DNA from: Pseudisothecium myosuroides
Lineage: Eukaryota; Streptophyta; Bryopsida; Hypnales; Lembophyllaceae
Direction: 5' to 3'
Assembly (NCBI GenBank): GCA_951799445.1
Contig: OX637291.1
Span: forward strand, 8,310,501-8,374,500
DNA length: 64,000 bases
Shown: in pieces, positions 37,701 through 49,310 of the stretch
Numbering within the stretch: the stretch's first letter is position 1
Layout: each line of letters starts with the position of its first letter
Program-made: the position numbers and the translations under genes
Notes under the pieces: generated by a model
The model's database searches: none
What the model was told of the DNA's origin: nothing
The model's input: only the letters and a program-made list of their open reading frames with translations

Positions 37701-38782
37701 GAACTGAAAGTACTCCAGTTATGACAGAAGTAGTTGTGACCGACCTGACTTGCATGCCATTTCTTGTAATTGAAACCAGCGCTGTGAGGGACGCAATCCC
37801 TGCAGCTTGTAGGACAAACTCCCGACTCGTTGTCTTGGAGTCGTTTTGCAGTCCAATGCGTGTACAGAAGTAGCGCTTTATATCAATCTGTGACTGTCTG
37901 TCAACTTCTTTCAGTCGAGTAGAAGTGGTAATACTGTCGCGGCTCGAACATTGGTGCATTTGTCAAATCCCCTCAGCGTGTATGCATTCTGGTCAGACGT
38001 GTCAACTGTGTGCACGATATTTTTTAATGAAGTGCACCGTTTCCACGCGCAGGAAATGGAGGGCTGAACAGAGGTCAAATTCATCCACCCCAGCGCTAGC
38101 AAAGTGGGTACGGAGCGCCGTGCGCAATTCTGATTTGGATATGCGCTCGCCTGAGGACCGGGATCGCTTGTTGCTAAGCACGAGGCCGTCACAGAGGGCC
38201 ACGAGGTATTCCCGGATCACCGCTTTCGGAAACCACTTCCGCGTGGACGACGCAACTACATCCGCATTACGAAGCTACAACAGTGGCGTGGCTTCGATAT
38301 TTGAACAGGCTTCGGAGGGAGCTGTGGACTTACCCGTGAACTATGTCGGGGTGCTAAAAGACATTTTGGTGCTCGATTACGGAGGTCTCGGTACAGAAAT
38401 AATTCTACTGCGCTGTGATTGGGTGAAGGACCAAGACAATCGAGGGAATGCAACTTATGCGCGGGATGATGCTGGTTTCCTACTTGTGAACACTCGCCAT
38501 ACTTTACCTCGTATGGCAGATCCCTTCATCTTTCCCAGCCAGGCCACACAAGTCTTTTTCTCAGATGTTGCCGGCAGACCTGGATGGAAAGTTGTCTTAC
38601 GGAAAGAAGCAAGAGCTCGCCAGGAGGTCGTGGACAAGACAGATGCCTTCATCACCACCTCGTCGGAGAGTGCCGGACTGACTGCTCCGCACACGATGCC
38701 ATTCCCCCCAGAGGCGGCGAATCTTTTAGGGGCCATTGAATTGTCTGAGGAAGACAATTTGTTGGCGCACTCACGGTACTAG
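34744..38782 (+). CDS. tnp2: CACTA transposase Tnp2 (Transposase_21) with DUF4218 and DUF4216
   Basis: Three exons: 34744-36507, 36770-37668 and 38053-38782 (TAG). Introns have good borders (AAG/GTGAGC, gcatacag; TATGC/GTGAGT, cacgcgcag) and the phases match. Exon 1 starts at ATG 34744 and has a Transpos_assoc-like finger (CPCTKCKGRKKILLRNVRDHL). The Tnp2 core follows: CEQGCVLFHGEHADALRCPKC, DGVNPFKHNSSSWSTWPVLL, LLWTIHDFPGYGTVGGFSHQG, CPWCG. Exon 2 has LDVMHCEMNLAKN and a DUF4218 region (FFDIMTHLPYHLAKELDLCG, WMYPVERYMKVLKNHVRNLARPE). Exon 3 has DUF4216 (VNYVGVLKDILVLDYGG, FSDVAGRPGWKVVL). The frame is open throughout, so the gene could be functional. The nuclear transposase cuts and rejoins the CACTA ends. 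Confidence 0.9.
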
Positions 38783-39573
38783 TGGTCAGTAGCCCTGCAG
38801 TCGTGTCACAGTGTCCGTGGTAGTCTGCAATCAGTCACGGCCCAGTCGCGGCAGAGTCGCATTGTGGCCACTCCCTAGCTAGGTGTAGCATGTGACTGAA
38901 CACGATGCGTGAGTCCTTTCATGTTCATGCACTAACTAAAAAGTGAAGGGCTTGTTTCCCCGCGTCTTTGCAATCTCTGTCCCCCTATATGTTCCCCATT
39001 TACGGTGTTCACATCGTTGCCAAAGTCACCAGTGTTGCATATCTGCATTTTCCCTGCTCTGCTCGAAGTCCCTCTACAAAATGAGTACTTCAAAAACCCC
39101 GTGTGTACAGAAATTCCGTGCAAGTCGCGTTCAAGTTCTTGTAAACTGAAGTTCTAGTCGTCTCCCAACGCCCTGAAGTGGCACATGGCGACTCACCGTG
39201 ACTCCGTAACGACTGACGAGCCGGCAGGGGTCACGTCAGCTCCCGTAATCCACGTAGGCAGCGTCAAAGACCATGTGACGTGGACAACAGAGCATCTCCA
39301 GTCACGAACCAGTTATGTTTTAGTCGTCCTGAGTCCCGAAATGTGACTTTAAGCTTCTTGCAGTAAAAGAAATGAACCGGGAAAGAAAACATGCGCAGGA
39401 AGCCTGCTTTTCTTTCCAGTCTTCATCCCCCAGTTGTGTCCGCGACTCCAGCGTGACTGTACTTGTAAACCGCATTTCAGCTCGTGCAATTAGAGAGGGA
39501 CAGTCGCGCCCACGACTGCAGGGCTGCAGTCACGTGACCCCGCAGTCACATATACCCCCATTTTCTTGTAGTG
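38783..39573. repeat. Right CACTA subterminal and terminal repeat region
   Basis: AGTCGC / AGTCAC / GTGACTG motifs fill this stretch as they do the left end. TGACGTGGACA recurs at 39276. The last ~50 bp inverted reads CACTACAAGAAAA, then tgggggtatat, GTGACTGC, parallel to the left end. No coding signal is seen. Confidence 0.75.
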
Positions 39574-39599
39574 CTAGCAAAAGATTTTAAGATCCCTCT

Positions 39600-40160
39600 A
39601 TTCTATCTTTGGCTCGAAGATAAGAATGTACATATAATTCTCTCAGTCCCACTAGTTTATCCTAGAGTCGAAGACGAACGAAGGATGAAATTTCCAAGAC
39701 AATGAATACTTTATCCAGGTTTCAAAGATGAAGACACCTATATTCATGCATCCTCATTACTTTTATCTTCGACTCGAGGATAATCTATAGTTCTGAACAG
39801 AGATATATTTACTAGTTTATCTTCGAGTCGAAGATAAACTAGTGAAAATATCTCTGTTCAGAACTATAGATTATCCTCGAGTCGAAGATAATATACATAT
39901 TTCTTAGACGGATTATTTGGTAAATCCATGAGGTACTGATCTGTACACACTGTGGTATTGTCATATTTATTAACAGACAAACATTTATCCTCGATTCGAA
40001 GATAAACCTGATTTCGTATATGTGTCATATATGGCCTCCACCATAGGTTAGCCTGTAGTATGCAAAGACCATAGAAAACAATATTCAACTCATACATTGA
40101 GTAGTTTAAACATTCATGGGGTCACGTTTATCTTCGAGTCGAAGATAACTAGAATATCAT
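39600..40160. repeat. 21-bp palindrome cluster I (with a 129-bp foldback)
   Basis: At least six sites fit TTATCYTCG-N3-CGARGATAA, at about 39602, 39763-39783, 39817-39837, 39871-39891, 39985-40005 and 40128-40148; weaker ones lie at 39659 and 40177. The three sites from 39763 to 39891 are themselves the ends and centre of a larger near-perfect inverted repeat with ~64-bp arms (ctatagttctgaacagagat on one arm, its complement on the other). Confidence 0.85.
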
Positions 40161-41090
40161 TTGAGAGTTTTCAGTTTCCTCGATCCCAGGATAACATGTA
40201 TTCTAAGTCGTGGACGGAGAGATCATTGCTTCCGCTATTTACGGCGTATAATTCGGTCCTCTATATCCATACGGACATCAACATAGAAGTCAAGAATATC
40301 GTCCTTTGAATGATCAACACAGAAGACAACCTGATCCACATCCAGCACGACGACTGAAGCGTCGAATCCAACTACAGCACTACGTAGTCACAGCATTTGT
40401 ACTCGGAAGTACTCTATATGAAACTGGCGGAAATGAACGGCAAACAAAACAATGAGCTTACAAGAATGAGAGCGAAACTCAGGTCCGTAGACTGTACTGG
40501 TTCGGGAAACACTAGCAGAAAATCGCGTAAGCATAAATTCAAAGTCTGCGCCGCAGCGATGTTTGCAACGGTGATGAAAGAGAAAAATGAAGAAGAACTT
40601 GGTTGAGTAAGTGTGGGGCTCGCGGGGGGAGAGACGATGCTTGGATGGCGGGACAATCTAGGCGGGAAGTTCTGGAATTTGAACCGTTGAAAACTTTCCA
40701 GGCTTAAGGGGGAAGTACCTCCTCGGTTCAGGGTGCGTTGACAATCTAATCATCCATAAAAAGGTAAGCGGCGGGACTGACAAATGTACTTTTTTATATT
40801 TAAAGGGCATCTTCCATCTTCTGCATATATAAATAGAGGGAATTTAACTTTGCCACTACTTTGCCAGCCACATTCCATTCTGGAATGTGGATTACTCTTG
40901 GATTTGGCATTTGTCCAATTTAGGAGTTTGACGTGGCACCTTGCCTTCGACCATTGACATGAAATATTCTCTTTTTTAAGGTTCGGCTATAGTGTGTTTG
41001 CGACAAGTGCCAGCACAAATTACTCAAAATCATGCGGCTAATGTGCAGCGGCCACAGAGAATGGAATATTCATATCTAATCCATTTTGTA
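40161..41090. other. No gene recognised
   Basis: A 69-codon + ORF (40397-40606) is rich in Lys/Arg/Glu but has no recognisable family or support. The rest shows no structure that I can name. Confidence 0.4.
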
Positions 41091-41094
41091 GGCT

Positions 41095-41275
41095 GGATTT
41101 AGGGTTTAGGGTTTAGAGCGTTAGGCTCCCTTCAGGGTTCAGGGTTCAGGGTTCAGGGTTTAGACTTGCTTGAGGGTTCCAGGTTCTGGGTTTAGGCTTC
41201 CTGTAGGGTTCAGGGTTTTCGGGTTTAGTCTTCCTTTCGGGTTTAGGGTTTAGGGTTTAGGGTTTAGGGTTTACG
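41095..41275. repeat. Interstitial telomere-like tract (TTTAGGG / TTCAGGG)
   Basis: Two blocks of TTTAGGG units are separated by TTCAGGG variants and short unrelated inserts. This is Arabidopsis-type telomere sequence, degenerate and internal, so it is not a chromosome end here. It supports a plant-lineage host. Confidence 0.85.
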
Positions 41276-41313
41276 CACAGTATTTAAGAAGTTCAGAATA
41301 GGGTATAATTTAA

Positions 41314-41950
41314 CCCCTAAATGCCGAAGGCCTGTTTTGAGCTTCTTCGATTTTGCTCTAAATTAAACAAGAAGCCAACATTTTGATAAATTGAATCAAT
41401 TTTTTTGGACCTGTAATCGTACAAATTCAAACTAGACATGTTAGAGATCACATAGGAAAAGAAAACACAACAATATCATTTAAGTATTGAAAGATTATAA
41501 TGTTTGATCATGAAGGGGTTAAAATTATAAAAAGCTTTTAGCCTTGTTTTTGCATGTTAAATGTGGAAAATTGGTCACCAAAAAAATATGAAGATAAAGG
41601 ATCTAACATGCATAACCCCAACCAATTTACAGCTTCTCAAAACCTACTCTACAATTTTTTTAAATGAATTTCTAATGTGATTTTTCCTCCAAGGTCTGGT
41701 GTATTTGAGGCGCATTTCCAAGAGCCCTCAACACTATGGAAAGTCAACATTGCAATGGATACCCTTGCACCAAATCTTGAATACTAAAATCATAATCAAT
41801 TATTTTCAAAATCAGCTTCCTTACACTAAAAGTAGACTTCAAAAAGAATTTTTCAAAAATATAAATTACTAAAAACAGCAACTTGGTTAAGGTTTATTTA
41901 ACTTCAAAGTTTTGTTGACAATAAAATTTGGTGCCTCAGGCATTTAGGGG
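41314..41950. mobile_element. TTAA-flanked piggyBac-like MITE, copy D
   Basis: It starts CCCCTAAATGCC and ends GGCATTTAGGGG, with TTAA at 41310-41313 and 41951-41954. Its ends match the right end of the nested element at 1875-2668. No ORF. Confidence 0.75.
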
Positions 41951-41954
41951 TTAA

Positions 41955-42597
41955 ATGAAGGGTCTGATTTAGTTCACGGTTGTTGTGCACTCCATCCCAT
42001 CTATTTTGTGTAATGGATTTAAAAAATTAGGTTGACATTTTACGCTAACTGCAACGTTGCCACTAATTCATAATTGAACATGATTGTAATGATTTGCCTA
42101 CACAAAAACTACAAAGATAGAATTCATGGAATTCCTTTCTTCATTCAACTTCAGTTGATTTACGATGCCTGGCTTGAAAAAGAAATAATTCAATTTAGTC
42201 GTTCTAAAACACCACAATTTCAATAAATTCAAAATTACATGAAATTTGAAAGTGGCTAGAGTATATGTAATTAATCTAATTAAAAGGAACTATGCAAAAT
42301 ATGACTAGATACATCATTCATTAGAAAAAGAATAATTAATATGACCATGTACAATGATAAAATACGATGATGGGAATAAGTGGCCTATTTCTTTTATACT
42401 AAATTGTAAGAATGTTTACAGCATGCTGAAATTCTTCTTACATCATTCCCATGCAAATATCCAATTGATATTCTTGGACATTAAAATACAAGGCATCCAA
42501 TCATTTCCAATTTCTTTAATTCTAGTAGACATGGATGTGACATAGATATATTAAATAGAATATTTAAAGAATTCTGAATCCTATACATATTTGCAAC
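41955..42597. other. No gene recognised
   Basis: AT-rich sequence with only short ORFs (up to 63 codons). No repeats or sites noted. Confidence 0.4.
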
Positions 42598-43870
42598 TTG
42601 GTCCAATCTTACTTAACCTTCTTTTGGATACCAATTTGTACACATTTGAAATTTTGGTTCTTTAGACTACAGGGCGTGGTCAATTTATTTATTTATTTTA
42701 TTCTTGTAGTATATGTTGGAAAATGGGGCACTAAATTTAGTGCACCCACGAAATATTAATCCTTGGAGTATTTACAACTTCTACATTTTTTCGGCCTTCA
42801 TTTAGATACCAATTTCATGACATTTGAAATTTTGGTTCTTTAGACTACAAGGCGTGGTCAATTATTTTTTTCTTTTCTTGTAGTATATGTTAGAAAATGG
42901 GGCACTACATTTAGTGCACCCACGAAATATTAATCCTTGGAGTATTTACAACTTGTACATTTTTTTTGGCCTTTTTTTGGATACCAATTTCATGACATTT
43001 GAAATTTTGGTTCTTTAGACTACAGGGCGTGGTCAATTATTTTTTTCTTTTCTTGTAGTATATGTTAGAAAATGGGGCACTACATTTAGTGCACCCACGA
43101 AATATTAATCCTTGGAGTATTTACAACTTCTACATTTTTTTTGGCCTTCTTTTGGATACCAATTTCATGACATTTGAAATTTTGGTTCTTTAGACTACAG
43201 GGCGTGGTCAATTATTTTTTTCTTTTCTTGTAGTATATGTTAGAAAATGGGGCACTACATTTAGTGCACCCACGAAATATTAATCCTTGGAGTATTTACA
43301 ACTTCTACATTTTTTTTGGCCTTCTTTTGGATACCAATTTCATGACATTTGAAATTTTGGTTCTTTAGACTACAGGGCGTGGTCAATTATTTTTTTCTTT
43401 TCTTGTAGTATATGTTAGAAAATGGGGCACTACATTTAGTGCACCCACGAAATATTAATCCTTGGAGTATTTACAACTTCTACATTTTTTTTGGCCTTCT
43501 TTTGGATACCAATTTCATGACATTTGAAATTTTGGTTCTTTAGACTACAGGGCGTGGTCAATTATTTTTTTCTTTTCTTGTAGTATATGTTAGAAAATGG
43601 GGCACTACATTTAGTGCACCCACGAAATATTAATCCTTGGAGTATTTACAACTTGTACATTTTTTTTGGCCTTCTTTTGGATACCAATTTCATGACATTT
43701 GAAATTTTGGTTCTTTATACTACAGGGCGTGATCAATTATTTTTTTTCTTTTTTTGTAGTATATGTTTGAAAATGGGGTACTAAATTCAGTGCCCTCACG
43801 AAATATTAATCCTTGGAGTATTTACAACTTCTACATTTTTTTGAGCGTTCTTTTGGGTACCAATTTCATA
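42598..43870. repeat. 175-bp tandem satellite (~7 copies)
   Basis: The block ttctttagactacagggcgt recurs at about 42663, 42841, 43016, 43191, 43366, 43541 and 43716 (marked by tagactac), giving one spacing of 178 and then five of exactly 175. Central copies are nearly identical (gtgcacccacgaaatattaa, ttggataccaatttcatgac), while the first and last are diverged, as expected for an array homogenised in its middle. No coding content. Confidence 0.95.
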
Positions 43871-43934
43871 AAACGTCTTCAGTTATCTTGCCTTCCAAAT
43901 CAAAATAAATAAAGAATATACCATACATGCTTAA

Positions 43935-44534
43935 CCCCTAAAGGACCGAGTGTCTGTTCAACGTACGGAAGAAATGTTGGGTAGGTTCCTATGAAGTCAT
44001 TTTTGGTCAAAATGATGTTCATGAAATTGAGACACAATGTACAAATGTGTACCTCCTTGATGAAGAACTAGTTGTTTTTCAAATTAGGTGCCCAGATCAG
44101 AAGTTATGATGCCCTGAAGTTATTGGGCAGCTGGGGCAGTTTGGAAATCTTTGGAGAATCTTTTGCAAAAAAGCTAATCAACTTTTGAAATTTAGCATGT
44201 ATGTAAATAATAAAATATGGCATACAATTGTATTAATAGAAGAAAACAAATTTTAATACTCAAATCACATTCTAAGAGTAGTTTAGCTTTGTTAGCTATG
44301 TTGGGGCAATTTCAAGAAAAAACATTTTCTTCTAACTTCAAACATTATAATTTTTCAATCCAAGCGGTCAAATGAGCTGAAATTTTTTCCAAACTTCGGT
44401 AAAATGCTTTAATTACTTCAGTTTTTTAATTAAAGAAAAAAGAAAAAATTTCAAATTTCAATTTTCAATAACGTACCGAAAAAACATAGTTTTTGACAAT
44501 GTCTCCTTGAAAAACCCTCTCGGTCCTTTAGGGA
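43935..44534. mobile_element. TTAA-flanked piggyBac-like MITE, copy E (3' end decayed)
   Basis: It starts CCCCTAAAGGACC after TTAA (43931-43934) and ends GGTCCTTTAGGGA followed by TTAG, so the last base of the terminus and one base of the duplication have mutated. It is related internally to 4743-5330. Confidence 0.7.
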
Positions 44535-44745
44535 TTAGTAGAAGACAAATTCAATAGAAGACTAGTGTAGCTCTGTACTGTTGCCACACCCAAAACAAAA
44601 GTCAAAGTCATTTTAAGAACTATAAATAACTGAAAATCTCATAAATCTCCCACCATTGGTCCAAATGTCACAAAACGAAGCCTCCCTTCTCGTCGAGGGC
44701 TTTCCAACGATACCAACAACGTGAGAATTTGACACACGGTTTTAA

Positions 44746-45319
44746 CCCTGGAGCGCGCCGACGTCCATTTTGTGGACGATGAACAGATTCAGATCCTTGT
44801 TTCTATCTCATTCCTGCTTGGATGAAAGTCATCCTAATTTTTGGTGATACTTTATAAAAGTTCGTGTCCTATCCATCGGTTGGATTGGGTGTTACTAGAA
44901 CATATACAATTCTAAAATTACAAATGTGGAAGTATGTCAAGTGGTCAATTTGCATTGACTTCAGTTCAAAACAAGATGTGCAAAAATGAGTTCAAAGATG
45001 TAAAGGTCACAAAAATTTCAAAAAATCACTATATGAAGAGAACCTTATTTCAAATCCATTCCAACAAGTTTTACTCAAAAAATGATAATATTTTACTTGT
45101 AATTGAATTTAAAAGGAATTATGAAATTTTCTTTTCAAAATTTATAGAAAAAGATTGGTGATAGCATTAGTAGATCTAACCGTAACTATGGATAGAATTT
45201 AAAAATCAAAATCTACAGCTTTCGTTTGTATACCGATTCCAAAATATTCTTCCAAATTGTAGTATATAATGGTTTTTCTCAAATTGTCAATTTTGGAGAT
45301 GAATCCAGACGCTCCAGGG
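44746..45319. mobile_element. TTAA-flanked element of a second TIR family
   Basis: It starts CCCTGGAGCG and ends CGCTCCAGGG, with TTAA at 44742-44745 and 45320-45323. The termini differ from the CCCCTAAAGG family. The flanks on both sides share a diverged block (ggtccaaatg... about 44650 and 45400), suggesting that it inserted into a local duplication. Confidence 0.7.
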
Positions 45320-45814
45320 TTAAATAATTATACATAATTTAACTAGTTTAGTAATTTTTAAGAATAAAAAATAACTCAAAAATCAATAACTTTTCTACCG
45401 TAGGTCCAAATGCCAGAATTCCAAACCTGTACATGCATCCATGCTCGAGGCTTTTTGACGGTACCAAGCACACCATCGGGGAACGCACTGTCCGGGAGAT
45501 CTTCACGTGACAAACAAACAAAAAAATCCAATAAATACCAAAGAAACACGGTGTCTAAAGGTATGTGTACCAGCCCTAAAGCAAGGGCTCGGTACCGGAC
45601 GTGGAGGAGTGGGACCGACCCCGAGGTTCGGCATGAACCCCGAGGTTCGGCACCGACCCTGCCCAGAATTTGTCGGCTCGGACTGGGTTCGGTCAGTCGT
45701 CTTCCTTGCGGCGTCGGGTTTTCCGATTTCTTGTTTCCAACTCCCGCGCTGTGTTGTTGTTGTTGTTTTTGTTTTGTGTTTTGCGCTTTGTTTTAGTTTT
45801 GTGTTTTGTGTTTC

Positions 45815-45972
45815 GGAGCGTGAGCATGAGCTGGGAGTTGCGGAGCTGGGAGTTGCGGAGCTCGGAGCGTGAGCGTGAGGTGGGAGTTGCGGAGCTCGGA
45901 GTTGCGGAGCTCGGAGCGTGAGCGTGAGCTTGGAGTTACGGAGCTCGGAGCGTGAGCTTGGAGTTGCGGACA
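45815..45972. repeat. GC-rich minisatellite
   Basis: Repeats of ggagttgcggagct and ggagcgtgagcgtgagc-type units. The SER/ELRNSK-type ORFs on both strands here are by-products. It may be the leader of the downstream gene: a TCTCG/GTAAGC donor follows at about 46008. Confidence 0.7.
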
Positions 45973-46601
45973 GCAACGAATTTCAAGGAGGCGCTTTTTT
46001 CTCTCGGTAAGCAGCAAGCCCTCTTTTCTTCTGATCTCATTGTTTTTTCAATTGGAAAACACAATGCACTAGTTCACATTAGTTGTTGTTGACAATGCTT
46101 GCTTTCTCTCCATGGAGCTGGTACAGGGATCCTCTTGTGCTAGTTTTTTGAGTTGAATTTGGTGGGATTTAGGTTCTGCTGCTAGGGTTTAGGGTTCAGC
46201 GTGCTTTTAGAGGGATGTTGTTTGTGCTGGTTTACAAGGATCCTCTTTTTCTTGGGTTTATGTTTTTCTGTTGGGATTGCATATTCAGCTAGCTATGCTA
46301 CTTTTTGTCTCATTTTTTCCTGTGCTTCTGATCTCTCATTGATGTTCAACAGTAAATGTGTTTTTCTGCAGTTTTGTCTGATTAGATTTTGACATTGGAG
46401 GGCCACAGTTGCAGAGGGCACTAGCTTTTCATACCAGGTTTGTCATTCTTCTGGAATTACATGACGTTTTAGTCTTTTAGACCCGTAATTCAAAAATTCA
46501 CGGCAGATTTTGGTACTCAGACTATGTGTGCAGGTGCTGTGCTTATTAATTAGGGTTTAGGATATGATTTACAAGAGAACTTCGAGTTCAAACGTCCGTA
46601 A

Positions 46602-47606
46602 TTATCCTCGGCTCGAAGATGAGTATCTTCTGTCCTAGGATAGATTAGGGTTTGGAATCCATTTAAAGTGCAGATGCCGAGTTCGACATTTGTAATTATC
46701 TTCGTGTCGAAGATAAGTATGTTAGACCTGAGAGTAGATTAGGGTCTAGGGTCCACCTAAAGTGCAGATGCCAAGTTCAAAGTTTGAAATTATCTTCGCG
46801 TCGAAGATAAGTATCTTCGAACCGAGGATAACAAATGCAATAAGGTATAATGTCGCTGAAGATATCAAAATCCTCGCCCCAAACTCTCCTCAGGTCGGAG
46901 ACAATTATCTACGACCCGAAGATAAATTAAGGAATACGCAGAAACAACCCTCACGATAACAGGCTCTCCGACGAAAATTATCTTCGTGTCGAAGATAATT
47001 ACCTTCGACACAAAGATAATTATCTTCGACACGAAGATAATTACCTTCGACACGAAGATAAAAACTCCTTTCGGTCTTAATATCCATCAAGATGTCGACT
47101 GCTACGTCAACAACTACTGCCGCGTAATGGACAATTATCTTCGGGCCAAAGATAACCCCAGACGCAAAAAAGACGCTCCAGAGAAAAAGTTATCAAAACA
47201 TAACCAAAGAAACAGGAAAACATAACAGAAAGAACAATAACACAGCACATGACTACAAAGGCACACCAGAGTAAAGAAAAAGACGACAGAAATCACGAAA
47301 ACCAGACGACATCGTCTATCCTCGAACCGAAGATACTGACACCAAACGAATACAGAGCAACTGAAATTATCCCATCAGGTCGTCGCACGCAGACATTAGT
47401 CAAACGGGTACAGAGAAACTAAAATTATCCTCGAAACAAAGATAATACCGTTAGCCAAATTAGGAACACAACAGACCGTATGCAGTTATCTTCGTACCAA
47501 AGATAAAGCAGTAGACTTCAGATGTAGAAATAAACGGTGATCGTAGAGAGTTGGAAAAATTAGGCTTCTAAAACAAACCACCTCAGTATCCTCGAGTCGA
47601 AGATAG
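46602..47606. repeat. 21-bp palindrome cluster II upstream of the ParB-like gene
   Basis: Sites start near 46602, 46696, 46790, 46811, 46905, 46978, 46999, 47020, 47041, 47135, 47315, 47425, 47486 and 47586. The four from 46978 to 47061 are contiguous head-to-tail 21-mers without spacers. Conserved positions are TTATCYTCG and CGAAGATAA around a free 3-nt centre. The stretch may be a long first intron or promoter region: a donor-like site lies at about 46008 and an acceptor (tttttcacatgcag) ends at 47649. Confidence 0.9.
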
Positions 47607-49131
47607 ACTACAATGAAAAAACACTTACGATTCCGTTTTTCACATGCAGGTAGATAACAGAATGGAAGAAGAGCCAGAATATAACTACTCGGCCACGCTC
47701 CCATTTCTGGAGCCCTTTAACAAATGGCTAGAAGAAGGGCCCTTCTTCACCCATTTCGCTCCCATCTACGGCAAGCTGTGGCAGTTCAAGCCCGTCGTTC
47801 AGTCCTGGACCTTCGGTGTAAACCAGTCAAAGGACTATATCTACTTGCGGTATCGCGTGAAGGGGACCGGAACGTACATGAACTGGAACCTGAACGAGAA
47901 GGTTTCACTCGTCGAGCAGCACCAGTCGAAGTACGTTGTCCTCACATTGCTTGCAGTGGACGATAGGGGTGAAGAGATTCCGCACAGTCACTCCATCATT
48001 ATGCACGAGGATGATCAGTGCGGAGTATTCGACCTAGACAGCCTTGTGGTAGAGCTAAATGCTGCCAATAACGAAAAGCTGGCAGACGACCTGCACAAGA
48101 TGTTCAGCCCATGGCAAAAGCAGAACGCTGAGGGAGCAGCGCGCACAATCAATTACATATTCCGGGGGTTGGAGAAACATGTCCAAAGAGCAACCCGTAA
48201 ACATCGAGGAGGAGCCCCGCAAAATATAGCCCCATCTGTTGAACCCGTTTCAGCGTCCACTGGCCGTGGAAGGTCAGGGACCCGGCGTGGCGGTCGAGGT
48301 GGGAACCGGGGTGGCAGCAGAGGTACTAGCCAAGGTGGTAGCAGAGACAGCGGCAGGGGAAGTGCGCGGGCAGAGCCCCAAAAGAGAAAGTCCACCGAAG
48401 CCGTAGCCGGTGAATCAAGCGGCAAACGTCGAAAAGCACTCACAGAGCAGCGACCCACAACGGCTGGGAGTTCCGGATCCGCCCTCACTAGCGTTCAACC
48501 AGGTCCACCTGGCGAATTGCAGCCAATTGCCAATTTTGAGAAGGTGGCTGCGTACTAGAAGAACTTCCGAGAGAACAACAGCGGGTTTGTTTTTTTCAAA
48601 GAACAAGCATTCCCAGTCCACATAAATCAGTGCTGGCTGCCGCGACCTAAATATGTCATCCGAAAGTTGAAACCGACACTCGTGGATGACAAGATCCAAG
48701 AGCTGATCAACCTCCCGGACATGAAGGACCGGCAAACGATATGCTTGACTCCGATGGGCAAAGACCGGAAATTGCTGAAGGACCGTCCCAAGGACTGGAA
48801 GTCAATTCAGGCCGGAAATTTTTTTATCATCAACGGCCAGCACAGCGTCACTGCCGCCAAAGTGCTGCAAAAAGGCGAAGTCGACGCGGAGAGAATGGTG
48901 GAGTTGCAGACATGGCAAGCAAGAATCATCTGGAGCAGAGATCCAGCAAAGCTCACAGAGATATCCAAGTGGTACAACGCAGCAAACCACATCACCCACA
49001 GCCAGCCTACCTGGGGGAACCAGATCTCAGCTTGCAGAGAGATCTGGCTCTCCTACGGGAGACCGACAAAGAAGGCTACCGATCGGGAAACACGAGGGAA
49101 CTTAGCCGAGGTGTGCTTGGTGGCCTACAAG

Positions 49132-49310
49132 GTAAAAGAACGAAGGCTACCTTATCCTCGGGTCGAAGATAATATTTACAGTCTTTGTTTGCTTGATTTG
49201 ATTAAGTTCTTCATTTCAATAATTCAAATATAAATGAAGCCTTTATTATCTTCGGGTCGAAGATAAATCCCTGCACTAAGCCTCCTTGATTTATTTTCAT
49301 TCCTCTGCAG
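49132..49310 (+). other. Intron carrying two 21-bp palindromes
   Basis: Donor TACAAG/GTAAAA and acceptor tcctctgcag; both flanking exons are in phase 0. Palindromes at 49152-49172 and 49246-49266 have the centre GGT. Confidence 0.7.

Larger units (their letters stand above)
7836..39573. mobile_element. CACTA (En/Spm) DNA transposon, ~31.7 kb, containing a nested retrotransposon
   Basis: The left end CACTACAAGAAAA (7836-7848) and right end TTTTCTTGTAGTG (39561-39573) are perfect 13-bp inverted repeats. Next to both ends lie a G-rich tract and GTGACTGC-type subterminal repeats. Inside are a Tnp2 transposase gene with DUF4218 and DUF4216 modules (+ strand) and TNPA-like exons with Transposase_24 and DUF8039-like segments (- strand). 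Subtracting the retrotransposon at 12675-30444 leaves about 14 kb, a normal size for an autonomous CACTA element. The flanking triplets differ (AAA left, CTA right), so no 3-bp target duplication is visible. Confidence 0.82.

Noticed and set aside
40397..40606. Small + strand gene of 69 codons
   Set aside because: Only a short charged ORF with no family, no splice context and no conservation evidence.
41095..41275. Chromosome end
   Set aside because: The telomere-like tract is short, degenerate and flanked by ordinary sequence on both sides.
45503..46017. ORFs rich in SER/ELRNSK or SWELRSWELR repeats
   Set aside because: They come from the GC-rich minisatellite at 45815-45972.
46978..47061. 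CRISPR-like direct repeat array
   Set aside because: The 21-mers are contiguous with no spacers, no cas genes are present, and the sequence is eukaryotic.
46865..47225. ORFs containing repeated YLRVEDN peptides
   Set aside because: They are read-through of the 21-bp palindromes; no conserved domain and no support for expression.
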